NCBI GenBank assembly: GCA_039984955.1
Contig: JBDWTN010000007.1
Location: 2,674,501 to 2,738,500, forward strand
Length of the DNA: 64,000 nucleotides
DNA from: Marinobacter alexandrii
GTDB lineage: Bacteria; Bacteroidota; Bacteroidia; Cytophagales; Cyclobacteriaceae
Direction of reading: 5' to 3'
The notes below the pieces were generated by a model that had not been told where the DNA came from, made no database searches, and saw only the letters and a list, made by a program, of their open reading frames with translations. This document shows positions 43,686 to 52,634 of the stretch, piece after piece; the first letter of the stretch is position 1, and each line of letters starts with the position of its first letter. A program made the translations under genes and the position numbers.

Positions 43686-44684
43686 ATGAACCTAATCATT
43701 CCAATGGCCGGAAAAGGAAAAAGACTTAGGCCGCACACATTAACTATTCCTAAACCTCTCATTCCTATAGCAGGTAAGCCAATAGTACAGCGATTAGTAG
43801 AAGACATTGCTGATGTCACCCCAGAACAAATTGAAAAAATTGGATTTGTTATAGGAGGTTTTGATGAAGAAATTAAGGAAAAGCTTATTGCAATAGCAAA
43901 AGAAGTAGGCGCAGAAGCGCATTTTTATGTTCAAGAGACTGCTGAAGGAACGGCTCACGCTATTGCATGCGCAAATGAAATTTTAGAAGGAAAAGTCACA
44001 GTGGCATTTTCTGACACCCTTTTCAGAGCCGATTTTGAGTTAAATCCAGAGGATGATGGAATTATTTGGACAAAGCAAATTGAGGACCCTAGTTCTTTTG
44101 GAGTAGTGAAAACAAATGATCAAGGTGTAATTACCGATTTTGTAGAGAAGCCAAAAGAATTCATTTCTGATCAAGCAATTATAGGAATATATTATTTCAA
44201 ACAAGGAGAAGATTTAAGAGAGGAGATCAATTATCTAATCAAAAATAATATTCGAGGTGGGGGTGAATTTCAATTGACAATGGCCCTAGAAAACTTGAAA
44301 AATAAAGGGACTAACTTCACTATTGGTACGGTAAATGAGTGGTTAGATTGTGGAAACAAAGCAATTACAGTAGAGTCTAATTCTAGATATTTAGGTTTTA
44401 TAAAGGATCAGAATTTAATCTCATCAGAAGCGAAGATTGAAAATTGTGAAATCATCGAGCCAGTCCTTATTGGTTCGGGGAGTAAGATTTTGAACTGCAC
44501 AATTGGACCAAATGTTTCTATAGGAATGAATTGCAAGATTAGCAATTCACAACTCTCTGAGTCGTTGATTCAAAATGATACAACTTTAGATGACATTGAT
44601 TTAACTAACTCTATGATTGGAAACTTCGTTAATTTGAAAGGTTCCCCAAAATCGGTGAGTTTGGGGGACTACAGTGAATGGTAA
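43686..44684 (+). CDS. Sugar nucleotidyltransferase with left-handed beta-helix tail
   Basis: A 332-residue protein of the nucleotidyltransferase family. The N-terminal IIPMAGKGKRLRPHTLTIPKPLIPIAGKP is the nucleotide/Mg signature, VAFSDTLFRADF supplies a DT(L) metal-like site, and the C-terminal third (about 250-332) is a hexapeptide-type beta helix (IEPVLIGSGSKILNCTIGPNVSIG). It should activate a hexose phosphate to an NDP-sugar; glucose-1-phosphate thymidylyl- or uridylyltransferase relatives are closest by feel. It follows the flippase gene by 16 bp, supporting a role in surface polysaccharide precursor supply. Confidence 0.9.
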   Translation: MNLIIPMAGKGKRLRPHTLTIPKPLIPIAGKPIVQRLVEDIADVTPEQIEKIGFVIGGFDEEIKEKLIAIAKEVGAEAHFYVQETAEGTAHAIACANEILEGKVTVAFSDTLFRADFELNPEDDGIIWTKQIEDPSSFGVVKTNDQGVITDFVEKPKEFISDQAIIGIYYFKQGEDLREEINYLIKNNIRGGGEFQLTMALENLKNKGTNFTIGTVNEWLDCGNKAITVESNSRYLGFIKDQNLISSEAKIENCEIIEPVLIGSGSKILNCTIGPNVSIGMNCKISNSQLSESLIQNDTTLDDIDLTNSMIGNFVNLKGSPKSVSLGDYSEW

Positions 44685-44689
44685 AACCG

Positions 44690-46393
44690 ATGAGAATAAT
44701 TCTTTTTTCAATAACCTTATTGATTTGCTTCATTTCTTTTTCTCAAAAGAAAAAAAGAGATGTGGCGATTCCTCAAACACAGGAAGATTCACTGAAGTTA
44801 GAAGGCATTCTTGTAGAAGCTGAAAAACAACTAATTCTTGAGAATTATGCGAAGGCACTTGAGAATTTTCATGTAGCTCTTGAAATGAATACTGAAAGTG
44901 CCGCGACTCATTTTAAGATTGCACAAGTTCTTTCAAAGAGTGATGAAGGTCAAAAAGGACTACCCTATGGTTTGAAAGCAATCCAGCTGGATCCGAATAA
45001 TAAGTACTACAGATTGGGATTGGCGAGAATTTACCAGTCAGTTGGTTTTTATATAGATGCAGCGAAGACATATGAAGAAATGTTGGAACTTTTTCCATCC
45101 GATGAGAATGCTCTTTACGAATTAGCAGAACTGTACCAATTGACCGGGAGAAGAGATGATATGTTTAAGGTCTTTGATCAGATTGAAGCCCAGCTAGGAG
45201 TTAAGGAAGAAATCGTTCGCGAAAAGCAACGTATTTACATGAAAGAAGGTAAGATTGATGAGGTGATAGTTGAGTATGGAAAGCTGATTGATACATATCC
45301 AAATGAGCCTTCTTATAAAGTTGAGTTAATCAATTTTTTGATTCAGAATAAGAAATTGGATAAAGCCGAACAAGCTATTGCTGAATATGAAGCAACAGAA
45401 TCCGCCTCTTCCAGAATGACATTAATGAAAAGTGAATTGGCATGGATGAAAGGAGATCGTGACAAATCATTAGAACTTATTAGCAAAGCTTTTGAAACCA
45501 ATTCAATCGATTTTGAATCAAAATTCCAGATAGTTTCTAACTACTTGATCATGTCTCCAAAGCAAGAAGATAGAAAAAAATTGACAACAGTTGTAGTTCA
45601 ATTAGCAGAGCAATACCCTGATGAATTTAAGGCTCAAGCTTTCGTGGGAGATATGCTATATCAGGATGGAGATAGTGAAGAAGCTGTAAAATATTATCTA
45701 AAAGCTGTAACTCTAAGCCCTGCCAATTACTCTGTATGGCAAAATATCCTGAATGTAGAATCTGACCTGAATCAATATGACAGTGTAGTTGTACACGCTG
45801 AAAGAGCACTTGAGTACTTTCCTAATCAAGCTTTGCTATACTATTTTGCCGGGGCAGGATACCTAATACAGAATAATTATAAGAAATCAGTGAGAATGCT
45901 AGAACAAGGAAGAAAATATACAGTAGACCCCAATCTATTAACGATTTTCTACGGCCAACTTGGAGACGCTTATAATGGACTAAAGGAGCAAGAAAAGTCA
46001 TTTATCGCTTATGATAAGGCATTGGAAAATAGTCCAAATAATGATCATGTTCTTAATAATTACAGTTACTTTTTATCACTAGCAAATAAAGACTTAGAAA
46101 AAGCCTTAGAAATGTCCGCTAAACTTGTCGAACTTCATCCTGAAAATCCTACATATCTTGACACACACGGTTGGGTACTCTATACAAATGGAAAATTCAA
46201 AGAATCGAAGAGATTTCTCGAAAAAGCAGTTTCACTTGAAGAAGATGGCACAGTGATTGAACATTATGGTGATGTACTATTCCAATTGGGAGATGTCCAG
46301 GGAGCAATCTTACAGTGGGAAAAAGCCCGTGATGTAGGAGGAGCTTCAGAGTTAATAGAAAAGAAAATTGCAGATCGTAAGCTTTATGAATAA
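44690..46393 (+). CDS. Exported tetratricopeptide repeat protein
   Basis: A protein of about 567 residues. The N-terminal IILFSITLLICFISFSQ is a signal peptide. The mature part is almost entirely TPR-type helix pairs, with hallmark A-x-x-x-Y/L-x-x-x-L patterns (ENYAKALENFHVALEMN, GFYIDAAKTYEEMLELFP, EEAVKYYLKAVTLSP, EKSFIAYDKALENSP, DVLFQLGDVQGAILQW). It probably scaffolds a periplasmic or outer membrane complex. ATG at 44690 is chosen over 44678, which sits inside the preceding gene. The 3' end overlaps the DUF4292 start. Confidence 0.9.
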   Translation: MRIILFSITLLICFISFSQKKKRDVAIPQTQEDSLKLEGILVEAEKQLILENYAKALENFHVALEMNTESAATHFKIAQVLSKSDEGQKGLPYGLKAIQLDPNNKYYRLGLARIYQSVGFYIDAAKTYEEMLELFPSDENALYELAELYQLTGRRDDMFKVFDQIEAQLGVKEEIVREKQRIYMKEGKIDEVIVEYGKLIDTYPNEPSYKVELINFLIQNKKLDKAEQAIAEYEATESASSRMTLMKSELAWMKGDRDKSLELISKAFETNSIDFESKFQIVSNYLIMSPKQEDRKKLTTVVVQLAEQYPDEFKAQAFVGDMLYQDGDSEEAVKYYLKAVTLSPANYSVWQNILNVESDLNQYDSVVVHAERALEYFPNQALLYYFAGAGYLIQNNYKKSVRMLEQGRKYTVDPNLLTIFYGQLGDAYNGLKEQEKSFIAYDKALENSPNNDHVLNNYSYFLSLANKDLEKALEMSAKLVELHPENPTYLDTHGWVLYTNGKFKESKRFLEKAVSLEEDGTVIEHYGDVLFQLGDVQGAILQWEKARDVGGASELIEKKIADRKLYE

Positions 46394-47126
46394 GCTAGTT
46401 TTTGTTTGTTTGATATTAATGATTGCACTTTCATCTTGCAATAGAAAAGTGGGAGCAATCTTTGGGAAGAAAACGAATAATCTAGAAGTAGTTGACCCGC
46501 AATTTGAATATATGTCTGCAAAGGCAAAATTCAAATTTAACCATGATGGAAAAAAAATTTCTGCAACAGCTAACTTTCGAATTAAGAAAGACAGTGTAAT
46601 ATGGATTTCCATTTCTGGTTTTGGATTAGAAGGAGCAAGAGTCTTGATCAATACTGAGAATGTTCGAATTCTTGATAAACTGAAAAAACAATACTACGAA
46701 TACACTTTTGAAGAACTCTCTAACGTATATGATTTTGATTTCAATTTTCAGATGATACAATCTGTAATCCTTGGAAACCTCATCGAACCTTATAAAAAAC
46801 AGAGAGTAGAAAAAAGAGATAATTATTTTACTTACACAGCATCCAAAGGAGTTTATCTTTTTGAGAACTACATTGGAGCTAAAAGTATGAAGCTTGAGAA
46901 AGTTCAAGTATTTGATGAAGATACAAAAAATTCAATTTCAGTAAATTACAGCGACTTTATCTTAGTAGATAGCCAGGTATTTCCGAATGAAATTTTGGCA
47001 ATTATAGACTATGAAGCTGCAAAAAAACCGAATACGGAGATCAGCATTTCCTACAATAAAATGGCTATCGAAAATGGCCCAATCAGCTTTCCATTCTCTG
47101 TTCCAAACAAGTATGAAAGGAAATAA
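46386..47126 (+). CDS. DUF4292 family lipoprotein
   Basis: A 246-residue lipoprotein. The signal MNKLVFVCLILMIALSSC has lipobox LSSC with Cys18. The mature part includes AKAKFKFNHDGKKISATANF, RIKKDSVIWISISGFGLEGA and RVLINTENVRILDKLKK, alternating beta strands typical of the LolA/LolB-like fold, so a lipid- or lipoprotein-handling role is conceivable but unproven. The start overlaps the TPR gene by 8 bases, and the 3' end overlaps the EnvC-like gene by 14 bases, indicating tightly coupled expression of all three. Confidence 0.9.
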   Translation: MNKLVFVCLILMIALSSCNRKVGAIFGKKTNNLEVVDPQFEYMSAKAKFKFNHDGKKISATANFRIKKDSVIWISISGFGLEGARVLINTENVRILDKLKKQYYEYTFEELSNVYDFDFNFQMIQSVILGNLIEPYKKQRVEKRDNYFTYTASKGVYLFENYIGAKSMKLEKVQVFDEDTKNSISVNYSDFILVDSQVFPNEILAIIDYEAAKKPNTEISISYNKMAIENGPISFPFSVPNKYERK

Positions 47127-48309
47127 TCTCAATTTTTCACTATTTGTGATTTTCCTTTCATGTCTAGTCTTCACAGGTTTTTGCCAGCAGACTAAAAATC
47201 AGCTTGAACAAGAAAAGAAAGAAAATCTTCGAAAAATCGCTGAAGCGGAGAGGATACTCAATGAAACAGCAGATGAAAAGAAAGTCACTCTTGGACAGTT
47301 GCAGGCTCTTAATCAGCAGATTAATGCAAGAGAATCTTTAATAAGATCGATCGGGTCTGAAATTAGAATCTTAGACAATGAAATTTCTGACTTAAAAACT
47401 GTCGCATCCTCGCTGCAAAATGATCTTAAGGATTTAAAAGAAGAATATGCTGAGCAGATTTATTCTTCATATAAAGCGAATAGAGGGAATAGTAAATTAA
47501 TGTTTCTTTTCTCTGCCAGTAGTTTTAATCAACTTTTGCAGCGCTTAAAGTATTTGGAGCAGTATGCGGATGCAAGGCGTTTACAAGCAGAGCAGATCGA
47601 AGTAGTCACAAAAGAACTAAATGAACAAAGAAGTAAGGTTGAGACAAAACGGGTTCAGCAGCAAACTCTGCTCAATCAGCAAGTACGAGAGAGCCGGAAG
47701 TTGGCTCGCTCAAAAAAGAAGCAGTCTGAGTTAGTAGCTCAATTAACAAAAAAAGAGAGGCAACTGCGTAAAGAAGTTGAAGCTCGAAAAACGGCGAATA
47801 GAAGGTTGAACACCTTAATCGCAAAGACTATTGAGGATGAGGCTAGAAAGTCTTCAGTTGCTTCAACTGCCGAAGCAGCGAGTACAGCAGAGCTGACACG
47901 TCTATTCGAATCTAAGAAAAACAACCTTACATGGCCAGTGGGATCTGGCTTCATAGCCTCTAAGTTTGGGAAACAACCTCACCCTGTTTTGAAACGGATT
48001 ACCATTATTAATGATGGTGTAGGAATTCAGACAGAAAAAGGCTCGTCTGTAAAAGCAGTTTTTGATGGGGAGGTGACTTTAATTGGAACCATCCAAGGTA
48101 AAAATAATATTGTAGTTATAAGGCATGGAAATTACCTAACTGTTTATGCTCGCTTAAAAACTATCAATGTGAAAAAAGGTCAACGAGTACGCGCAAACGA
48201 TATTATAGGTGAAGTGTATACTGATAGAGATGGAATTTCTGAAATAGAATTTCAGGTTTATAAAGGAACTACCAAGCTAAATCCCGAAAATTGGTTAGCG
48301 TATAAGTAA
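47113..48309 (+). CDS. EnvC-like murein hydrolase activator with degenerate LytM domain
   Basis: A 398-residue exported protein. A signal peptide ends near GFCQQ, then a long coiled coil occupies residues about 20-250 (QLEQEKKENLRKI, QLQALNQQINARESL, SRKLARSKKKQSELVAQL). The C-terminal LytM/M23 domain lies around 290-398 (WPVGSGFIASKFGKQPHPVLK, GEVTLIGTIQGKNNIVVIRHGNYLTVYARL). The canonical HxxxD and HxH zinc ligands are absent (ITIINDGVGIQ, and YARL in place of YxHL), so it should activate other hydrolases rather than cut peptidoglycan, as EnvC does for AmiA/B. The 14-bp overlap with DUF4292 sets the start at 47113. Confidence 0.92.
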   Translation: MKGNNLNFSLFVIFLSCLVFTGFCQQTKNQLEQEKKENLRKIAEAERILNETADEKKVTLGQLQALNQQINARESLIRSIGSEIRILDNEISDLKTVASSLQNDLKDLKEEYAEQIYSSYKANRGNSKLMFLFSASSFNQLLQRLKYLEQYADARRLQAEQIEVVTKELNEQRSKVETKRVQQQTLLNQQVRESRKLARSKKKQSELVAQLTKKERQLRKEVEARKTANRRLNTLIAKTIEDEARKSSVASTAEAASTAELTRLFESKKNNLTWPVGSGFIASKFGKQPHPVLKRITIINDGVGIQTEKGSSVKAVFDGEVTLIGTIQGKNNIVVIRHGNYLTVYARLKTINVKKGQRVRANDIIGEVYTDRDGISEIEFQVYKGTTKLNPENWLAYK

Positions 48310-48347
48310 TTTGTCAGGTATCCATAAATACTCCATTTGTAAATACA

Positions 48348-48355
48348 TATCTTTG
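48348..48355 (+). promoter_or_regulatory. Bacteroidota -7 element for tatA
   Basis: TATCTTTG matches TAnnTTTG and ends 20 bases before the tatA ATG. No TTG is found at the usual 19-bp distance, so promoter strength is uncertain. Confidence 0.5.
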
Positions 48356-48375
48356 TAATCTAAAATTTTAAAGCA

Positions 48376-48576
48376 ATGCATACATCATTATTATTTGCAA
48401 TGCCAGGATGGACTGAGATGATTATCATCGCTCTTTTCATTATTATTTTTTTCGGAGCGAAAAAAATACCTGAGATAGCAAGAGGCATGGGAAAAGGCAT
48501 CAGAGAATTCAAGGATGCAACCAAGGAAATTAAGAACGAAATTAACGAAGGAGCAAGCGACGATAAAAAGGCGTAA
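48376..48576 (+). CDS. tatA: Sec-independent protein translocase TatA/E
   Basis: Pore-forming subunit of the twin-arginine translocase, which exports folded proteins. The 66-residue protein has the N-terminal membrane helix MIIIALFIIIFFG, followed by the hinge and amphipathic helix AKKIPEIARGMGKGIREFK, and an acidic C-terminus (EIKNEINEGASDDKKA). Size and sequence are diagnostic. tatC is not in the window. It is preceded by a good -7 element and followed two bases later by gatA, so it is likely the start of a transcript with gatA. Confidence 0.95.
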   Translation: MHTSLLFAMPGWTEMIIIALFIIIFFGAKKIPEIARGMGKGIREFKDATKEIKNEINEGASDDKKA

Positions 48577-48578
48577 CC

Positions 48579-50012
48579 TTGAAAAATTTCCAATCACTCT
48601 CTGAAATTAAATCAGAGATTAGTGCTGGTAAACTCACCGTTTGCCAACTTGTTAAGCACTATTTGCAGAATATAGAAAAGAAAAACGGAAGGCTTAATGC
48701 CTTTCTTTCTATTTACAGTAGTGAAGTGCTAACCCAGGCACAAATCATTGACAAAAAAATAGAGAAAGGAACTGTCGGAAAGTTAGGAGGAATGGTTGTA
48801 GGCATCAAAGATGTTTTTGCATATGAAAATCATCGACTCCAATGTGCTAGCAATATCCTGGAAGGGTTTGAATCTCAGTACACTGCCACATGTATTCAGA
48901 GACTTATTGATGAAGATGCAATTGTAATTGGTCATCAAAATTGTGATGAATTTGCTATGGGGTCTTCCAATGAAAACTCTGGATTTGGAGTTTCACGCAA
49001 CCCGGTAGATGAGGAAAGGGTGCCTGGAGGTTCCTCTGGGGGGTCAGCAGTTGCTGTTGCATCAGATATGTGTCAAGTCTCAATTGGATCAGATACCGGT
49101 GGTTCGGTTCGCCAACCCGCTGCATTTTGTGGTGTCATTGGTCTAAAACCTACTTATTCAAGAGTCTCAAGATATGGGCTTGCTGCATATGCGAGCTCAT
49201 TTGATACCGTTGGCATTATCTCAAAGAGCCTTGAAGATGCAGCACTGGTTCTGGAAGTTATGGCTGGAGCAGATGAATTTGATAGTACAATATCCAATGA
49301 AAAAGTACCACCGTTCTCAGCATTTATGTCCGGTAAGGAATATAAAATTGCATACCTGAAAGATTCAATAGATCATAAAGGCCTAAATGAAGTTGTACGA
49401 GCAGAAACATATAGAGTAATTGAATCGCTCAAAGAAGAAGGTCACCAGGTTGATGAGGTTAATATTTCACTACAAGAGTATACACTTCCAGTATATTACG
49501 TCTTGACTGCTGCAGAAGCTAGCTCAAACTTATCGCGTTATGATGGAGTAAGGTTTGGGATACGAGCTGAAAATCAAAACTTGGAAGAAATGTACAAGGT
49601 TACACGTTCGGAAGGTCTAGGAGTGGAGGTTAAGCGAAGAATTATGACCGGAACCTTCGTATTAAGTGCCAGTTATTACGATGCATATTATACAAAGGCT
49701 CAAAAGGTGAGAAGACTTATTAGAGATGAAACTAATAGACTTTTAGAAGAATATGATTTTATTGTTTCCCCAACAACCCCAACAACAGCATTCAAGATTG
49801 GAGAAATGAGTGACGACCCAATGAAAATGTATTTAGAGGATTTGTACACTGTGCAAGCCAATGTAGCAGGTATACCTGCAATTTCTATTCCAGTTGGAGT
49901 CGACAACAAAGGGTTACCCATCGGCGTTCAATTGATGTCAAAATGCTTTAATGAGTTAGAATTGCTTGATATTTCAAATCAAATCATTACTTTCAAAGAT
50001 CAAAATAGATAG
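48579..50012 (+). CDS. gatA: Aspartyl/glutamyl-tRNA amidotransferase subunit A
   Basis: Amidase subunit of GatCAB, which converts Glu-tRNA(Gln) (and Asp-tRNA(Asn)) to the amidated form. The 477-residue protein has the amidase signature VPGGSSGGSAVAVASD, the catalytic Ser in IGSDTGGSVRQPA, and KPTYSRVSRYGLAAYASSFDTVG. The catalytic lysine lies early in VVGIKDVFA. TTG at 48579 is the start because no ATG fits; two bases separate it from tatA. GatB and GatC are elsewhere in the genome. Confidence 0.96.
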   Translation: MKNFQSLSEIKSEISAGKLTVCQLVKHYLQNIEKKNGRLNAFLSIYSSEVLTQAQIIDKKIEKGTVGKLGGMVVGIKDVFAYENHRLQCASNILEGFESQYTATCIQRLIDEDAIVIGHQNCDEFAMGSSNENSGFGVSRNPVDEERVPGGSSGGSAVAVASDMCQVSIGSDTGGSVRQPAAFCGVIGLKPTYSRVSRYGLAAYASSFDTVGIISKSLEDAALVLEVMAGADEFDSTISNEKVPPFSAFMSGKEYKIAYLKDSIDHKGLNEVVRAETYRVIESLKEEGHQVDEVNISLQEYTLPVYYVLTAAEASSNLSRYDGVRFGIRAENQNLEEMYKVTRSEGLGVEVKRRIMTGTFVLSASYYDAYYTKAQKVRRLIRDETNRLLEEYDFIVSPTTPTTAFKIGEMSDDPMKMYLEDLYTVQANVAGIPAISIPVGVDNKGLPIGVQLMSKCFNELELLDISNQIITFKDQNR

Positions 50013-50015
50013 GAT

Positions 50016-51380
50016 ATGACACGAAAATGGTTCCTTTTAGGAATTATGTTCATTTCATTGGCAGGGGAAAGTCAGGAATTTCACCTCACTGAAGTGATGC
50101 CTGATAATTCGTATGATGAGATTGCTGATCGGATGAGCTGCATTGAAAATGAAGTTCCCTTAGTCTTCAATGAACGAGTAAAAGCTTTTGTTGACTATTT
50201 CTCTATAAAAGACCGGGAATACACCAAAAACATTATTCAAAAGAAAGAGCTTTACTTTCCTCTGTTTTCCGAAACACTAGCTCTACATGGCATGCCGGAT
50301 GAGTTAAAATATCTTGCAATAGTTGAGTCTGGGCTAAGGCCAAATGCAATTTCCAGAGCCAATGCAGTCGGTTTATGGCAATTCATTTCCTCAACTGGTA
50401 GGTCATACGGACTTCATAGTAATTGGTATGTTGATGATCGAATGGATCCGGTAGAAGCAACTGATGCCGCAGCTAGATATTTGAAAGATCTTTATCGGAT
50501 GTTTGGTCGATGGGATCTGGCACTTGCAGCATACAATTGTGGACCAGGCAATGTGAGAAAAGCAATTAGGAGAAGTGGGTACAAAAAAGACTTTTGGGAG
50601 GTCTACCGCTACCTACCTAGAGAAACAAGATCATATGTTCCGCAATTTGTAGCTATTACCTACCTATTCAATCATTTAGGAGAACATGGTTTCAGGGAAG
50701 AGCCAGAATACTTTAATCCTGAGCTGGATACAATCATGATTTCACAATATTTTCACTTGGAAACATTCTGTAACCAAATTGGCCAGTGCGTTGATGATGT
50801 GTTGAAATGGAACCCACAAATAAAGCGAGGTGCTTTACCAGAGGGAACCAAAAATTTCGCTTTAAAAATACCATCTGATTGGAAAGAGTCCATTGTCACA
50901 AATAGGGTAACACTTTACGATACCGCATCGAAAGTCGGTCAGAAACACTTAGATTATTTAGCTCGCAATACTCCTGGAAGTACATATGGAAGAGAGAGAC
51001 TTTATTACAGGGTGAGAAGCGGTGATGTATTAGGTACAATCGCTCGTCAATATGGAGTTAGAGTGTCAGATATTAGATCATGGAATAGATTGAGAGGAAA
51101 TTTGATAAGGGTAGGCCAAAGGCTAAGCATTTGGGTTTTACCAACATATAGTGCCAGTACTAAAAAATTATATGTGTCATCTTCAACGTCTGCTAAGAAA
51201 ACTCCGTCCCCGATCAAGCCATTAAACACGGATTCAGGAAAGCTGTACACGGTAAAGTCAGGAGATTCTCTTTGGAGTATTAGCAGGAGTCAAAATACAA
51301 GTATTGAGAAGTTAAAGAAAGTAAATCAACTGCGATCCAATACAATCAAACCTGGTCAATCGCTTGTCATTCCTAACTAA
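50016..51380 (+). CDS. Lytic transglycosylase, MltD-like, with two LysM domains
   Basis: A 454-residue exported peptidoglycan lyase. A signal peptide (core 6-14) precedes a helical part, then the SLT catalytic domain with VESGLRPNAISRANAVGLWQF (catalytic Glu at about residue 104), AALAAYNCGPGNVRKAI-like GPGNVRK, and YLPRETRSYVPQF. Two LysM domains follow at about 330-373 (RVRSGDVLGTIARQYGV) and 411-454 (TVKSGDSLWSISRSQNT). The architecture is that of MltD. It follows gatA by 3 bases and the next gene (DUF4837) starts 85 bp later; all lie in an envelope-biased run. Confidence 0.94.
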   Translation: MTRKWFLLGIMFISLAGESQEFHLTEVMPDNSYDEIADRMSCIENEVPLVFNERVKAFVDYFSIKDREYTKNIIQKKELYFPLFSETLALHGMPDELKYLAIVESGLRPNAISRANAVGLWQFISSTGRSYGLHSNWYVDDRMDPVEATDAAARYLKDLYRMFGRWDLALAAYNCGPGNVRKAIRRSGYKKDFWEVYRYLPRETRSYVPQFVAITYLFNHLGEHGFREEPEYFNPELDTIMISQYFHLETFCNQIGQCVDDVLKWNPQIKRGALPEGTKNFALKIPSDWKESIVTNRVTLYDTASKVGQKHLDYLARNTPGSTYGRERLYYRVRSGDVLGTIARQYGVRVSDIRSWNRLRGNLIRVGQRLSIWVLPTYSASTKKLYVSSSTSAKKTPSPIKPLNTDSGKLYTVKSGDSLWSISRSQNTSIEKLKKVNQLRSNTIKPGQSLVIPN

Positions 51381-51465
51381 GTAGCAAACTTTCCTTACAA
51401 AGTTCTAAGTTTGAGTTGATCGGAATAGTTTTTGCTTAATTCGATTCAATAGAATTAGAAATCTT

Positions 51466-52551
51466 ATGTATAAATATGTACTTCTTTTTATAGCCATATG
51501 CTTTGGATGTAGCGAAGCAGCCAAAGAGAGTAGAAGAAAGGATATGCTACCTACAGCAAGAGGAGAGGCCGATGAAATCATTTTAGTGGTTGACTCCACT
51601 TTATGGGCTGACACAGTAGGTCTAAGTGTGGAATTAAGAAAGACCTTCATGGCACCAATGTTAGGATTGCCCCAAGATGAGTCATTGTTTAATGTAAGCA
51701 AAGTCAACCCTCGACGTTTGAATTCAGTTCTTAAGTCCGCAAAAAATATGGTTTTTGTAATGACATTGGATAGTAAGACTTCCGATAGTCGCGTATTACA
51801 ACAGTTTTTCACCGATCAATCTCTTAATCAGATTAAAAGAGATACTTCCATTTTCATGAGAACACAAAGAGACCTATTTGCCAAAGGTCAAACTGTGATG
51901 TTTCTTTTTTCTTCCTCGGAAGATTTACTAGCTCAAAAAATCAATTACAATAGATCAAAAATTCGTGAATTTTTTGAATCATCTGCACGTGAGACGATAA
52001 AAGGACAACTATTTAATAGCGCCCAAAAACAACTTTCGCAACGCATGAAAGAAAATCATAATGTATCCCTTACTATACCATATGGATGGGAGAAAGCAAG
52101 AGATTTGAAAAATTTTGTCTGGTTAAGGAAGATGGATGCAGAAACAGAGCAAAGCATATTTATCTATTACGAACCATATACTGATCAAGGTATTTTCAAT
52201 GAGATTGGAAAATTCCGAGATAAAATAACACGTAGAAACTTATACGATGGAGAAAATTCGGATGTGTATATCAAAAGACAAGAAATAATTCCAGTATTTA
52301 CAGAACGTGTAAACTTTGACGGTCACTTTGCTGTGGAGGCGAGAGGCCTTTGGAAGATCAGTGATAATTCTAGAGGCGGTCCTTTTGTTAGTTACACCAT
52401 GGTTGATGAAGATACTGGGTTAGTTTACTATATCGAAGGGTATGTAGATTCTCCCGGAACTAGGAAGAAGAAATTCGTAAGGGAATTAGAAACCATCCTT
52501 TCTACTTTTAAGACCAAAGGAGGTCTAGTTGAATCGAAGGACCCATCTTAA
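51466..52551 (+). CDS. DUF4837 family lipoprotein
   Basis: A 361-residue Bacteroidota-specific lipoprotein. The signal YVLLFIAICFGC has a lipobox ending at Cys15. Mature segments match DUF4837: LPTARGEADEIILVVDSTLW, PQDESLFNVSKVNP, RTQRDLFAKGQTVMFLF, IPYGWEKARDLKNFVWLRK and FVSYTMVDEDTGLVYYIEGY. No function is known. It is a single gene with its own upstream gap (85 bp, containing TAAGTTTG near 51406). It precedes maeB by about 80 bp. Confidence 0.9.
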   Translation: MYKYVLLFIAICFGCSEAAKESRRKDMLPTARGEADEIILVVDSTLWADTVGLSVELRKTFMAPMLGLPQDESLFNVSKVNPRRLNSVLKSAKNMVFVMTLDSKTSDSRVLQQFFTDQSLNQIKRDTSIFMRTQRDLFAKGQTVMFLFSSSEDLLAQKINYNRSKIREFFESSARETIKGQLFNSAQKQLSQRMKENHNVSLTIPYGWEKARDLKNFVWLRKMDAETEQSIFIYYEPYTDQGIFNEIGKFRDKITRRNLYDGENSDVYIKRQEIIPVFTERVNFDGHFAVEARGLWKISDNSRGGPFVSYTMVDEDTGLVYYIEGYVDSPGTRKKKFVRELETILSTFKTKGGLVESKDPS

Positions 52552-52580
52552 TCCTTTCGAATAATTGCTTATTCCTTTTT

Positions 52581-52621
52581 AGTTGGTGACCTTTGACGGT
52601 CGGTTATTTACCGATCCAACT
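52581..52621 (+). promoter_or_regulatory. Structured 5' region upstream of maeB
   Basis: AGTTG at 52581-52585 pairs with CAACT at 52617-52621, and GGTCGGT (52598-52604) pairs with ACCGATC (52610-52616), giving a nested stem just upstream of the start at 52635. An alternative short stem, GACC (52589-52592) with GGTC (52598-52601), would compete with the inner stem. No T-run follows. Confidence 0.35.
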
Positions 52622-52634
52622 TTAACCAATAAGG

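Noticed and set aside
51405-51812. 135-residue minus-strand frame opposite the DUF4837 gene
   Set aside because: It lies antisense to a well-supported lipoprotein gene and has no recognisable features.
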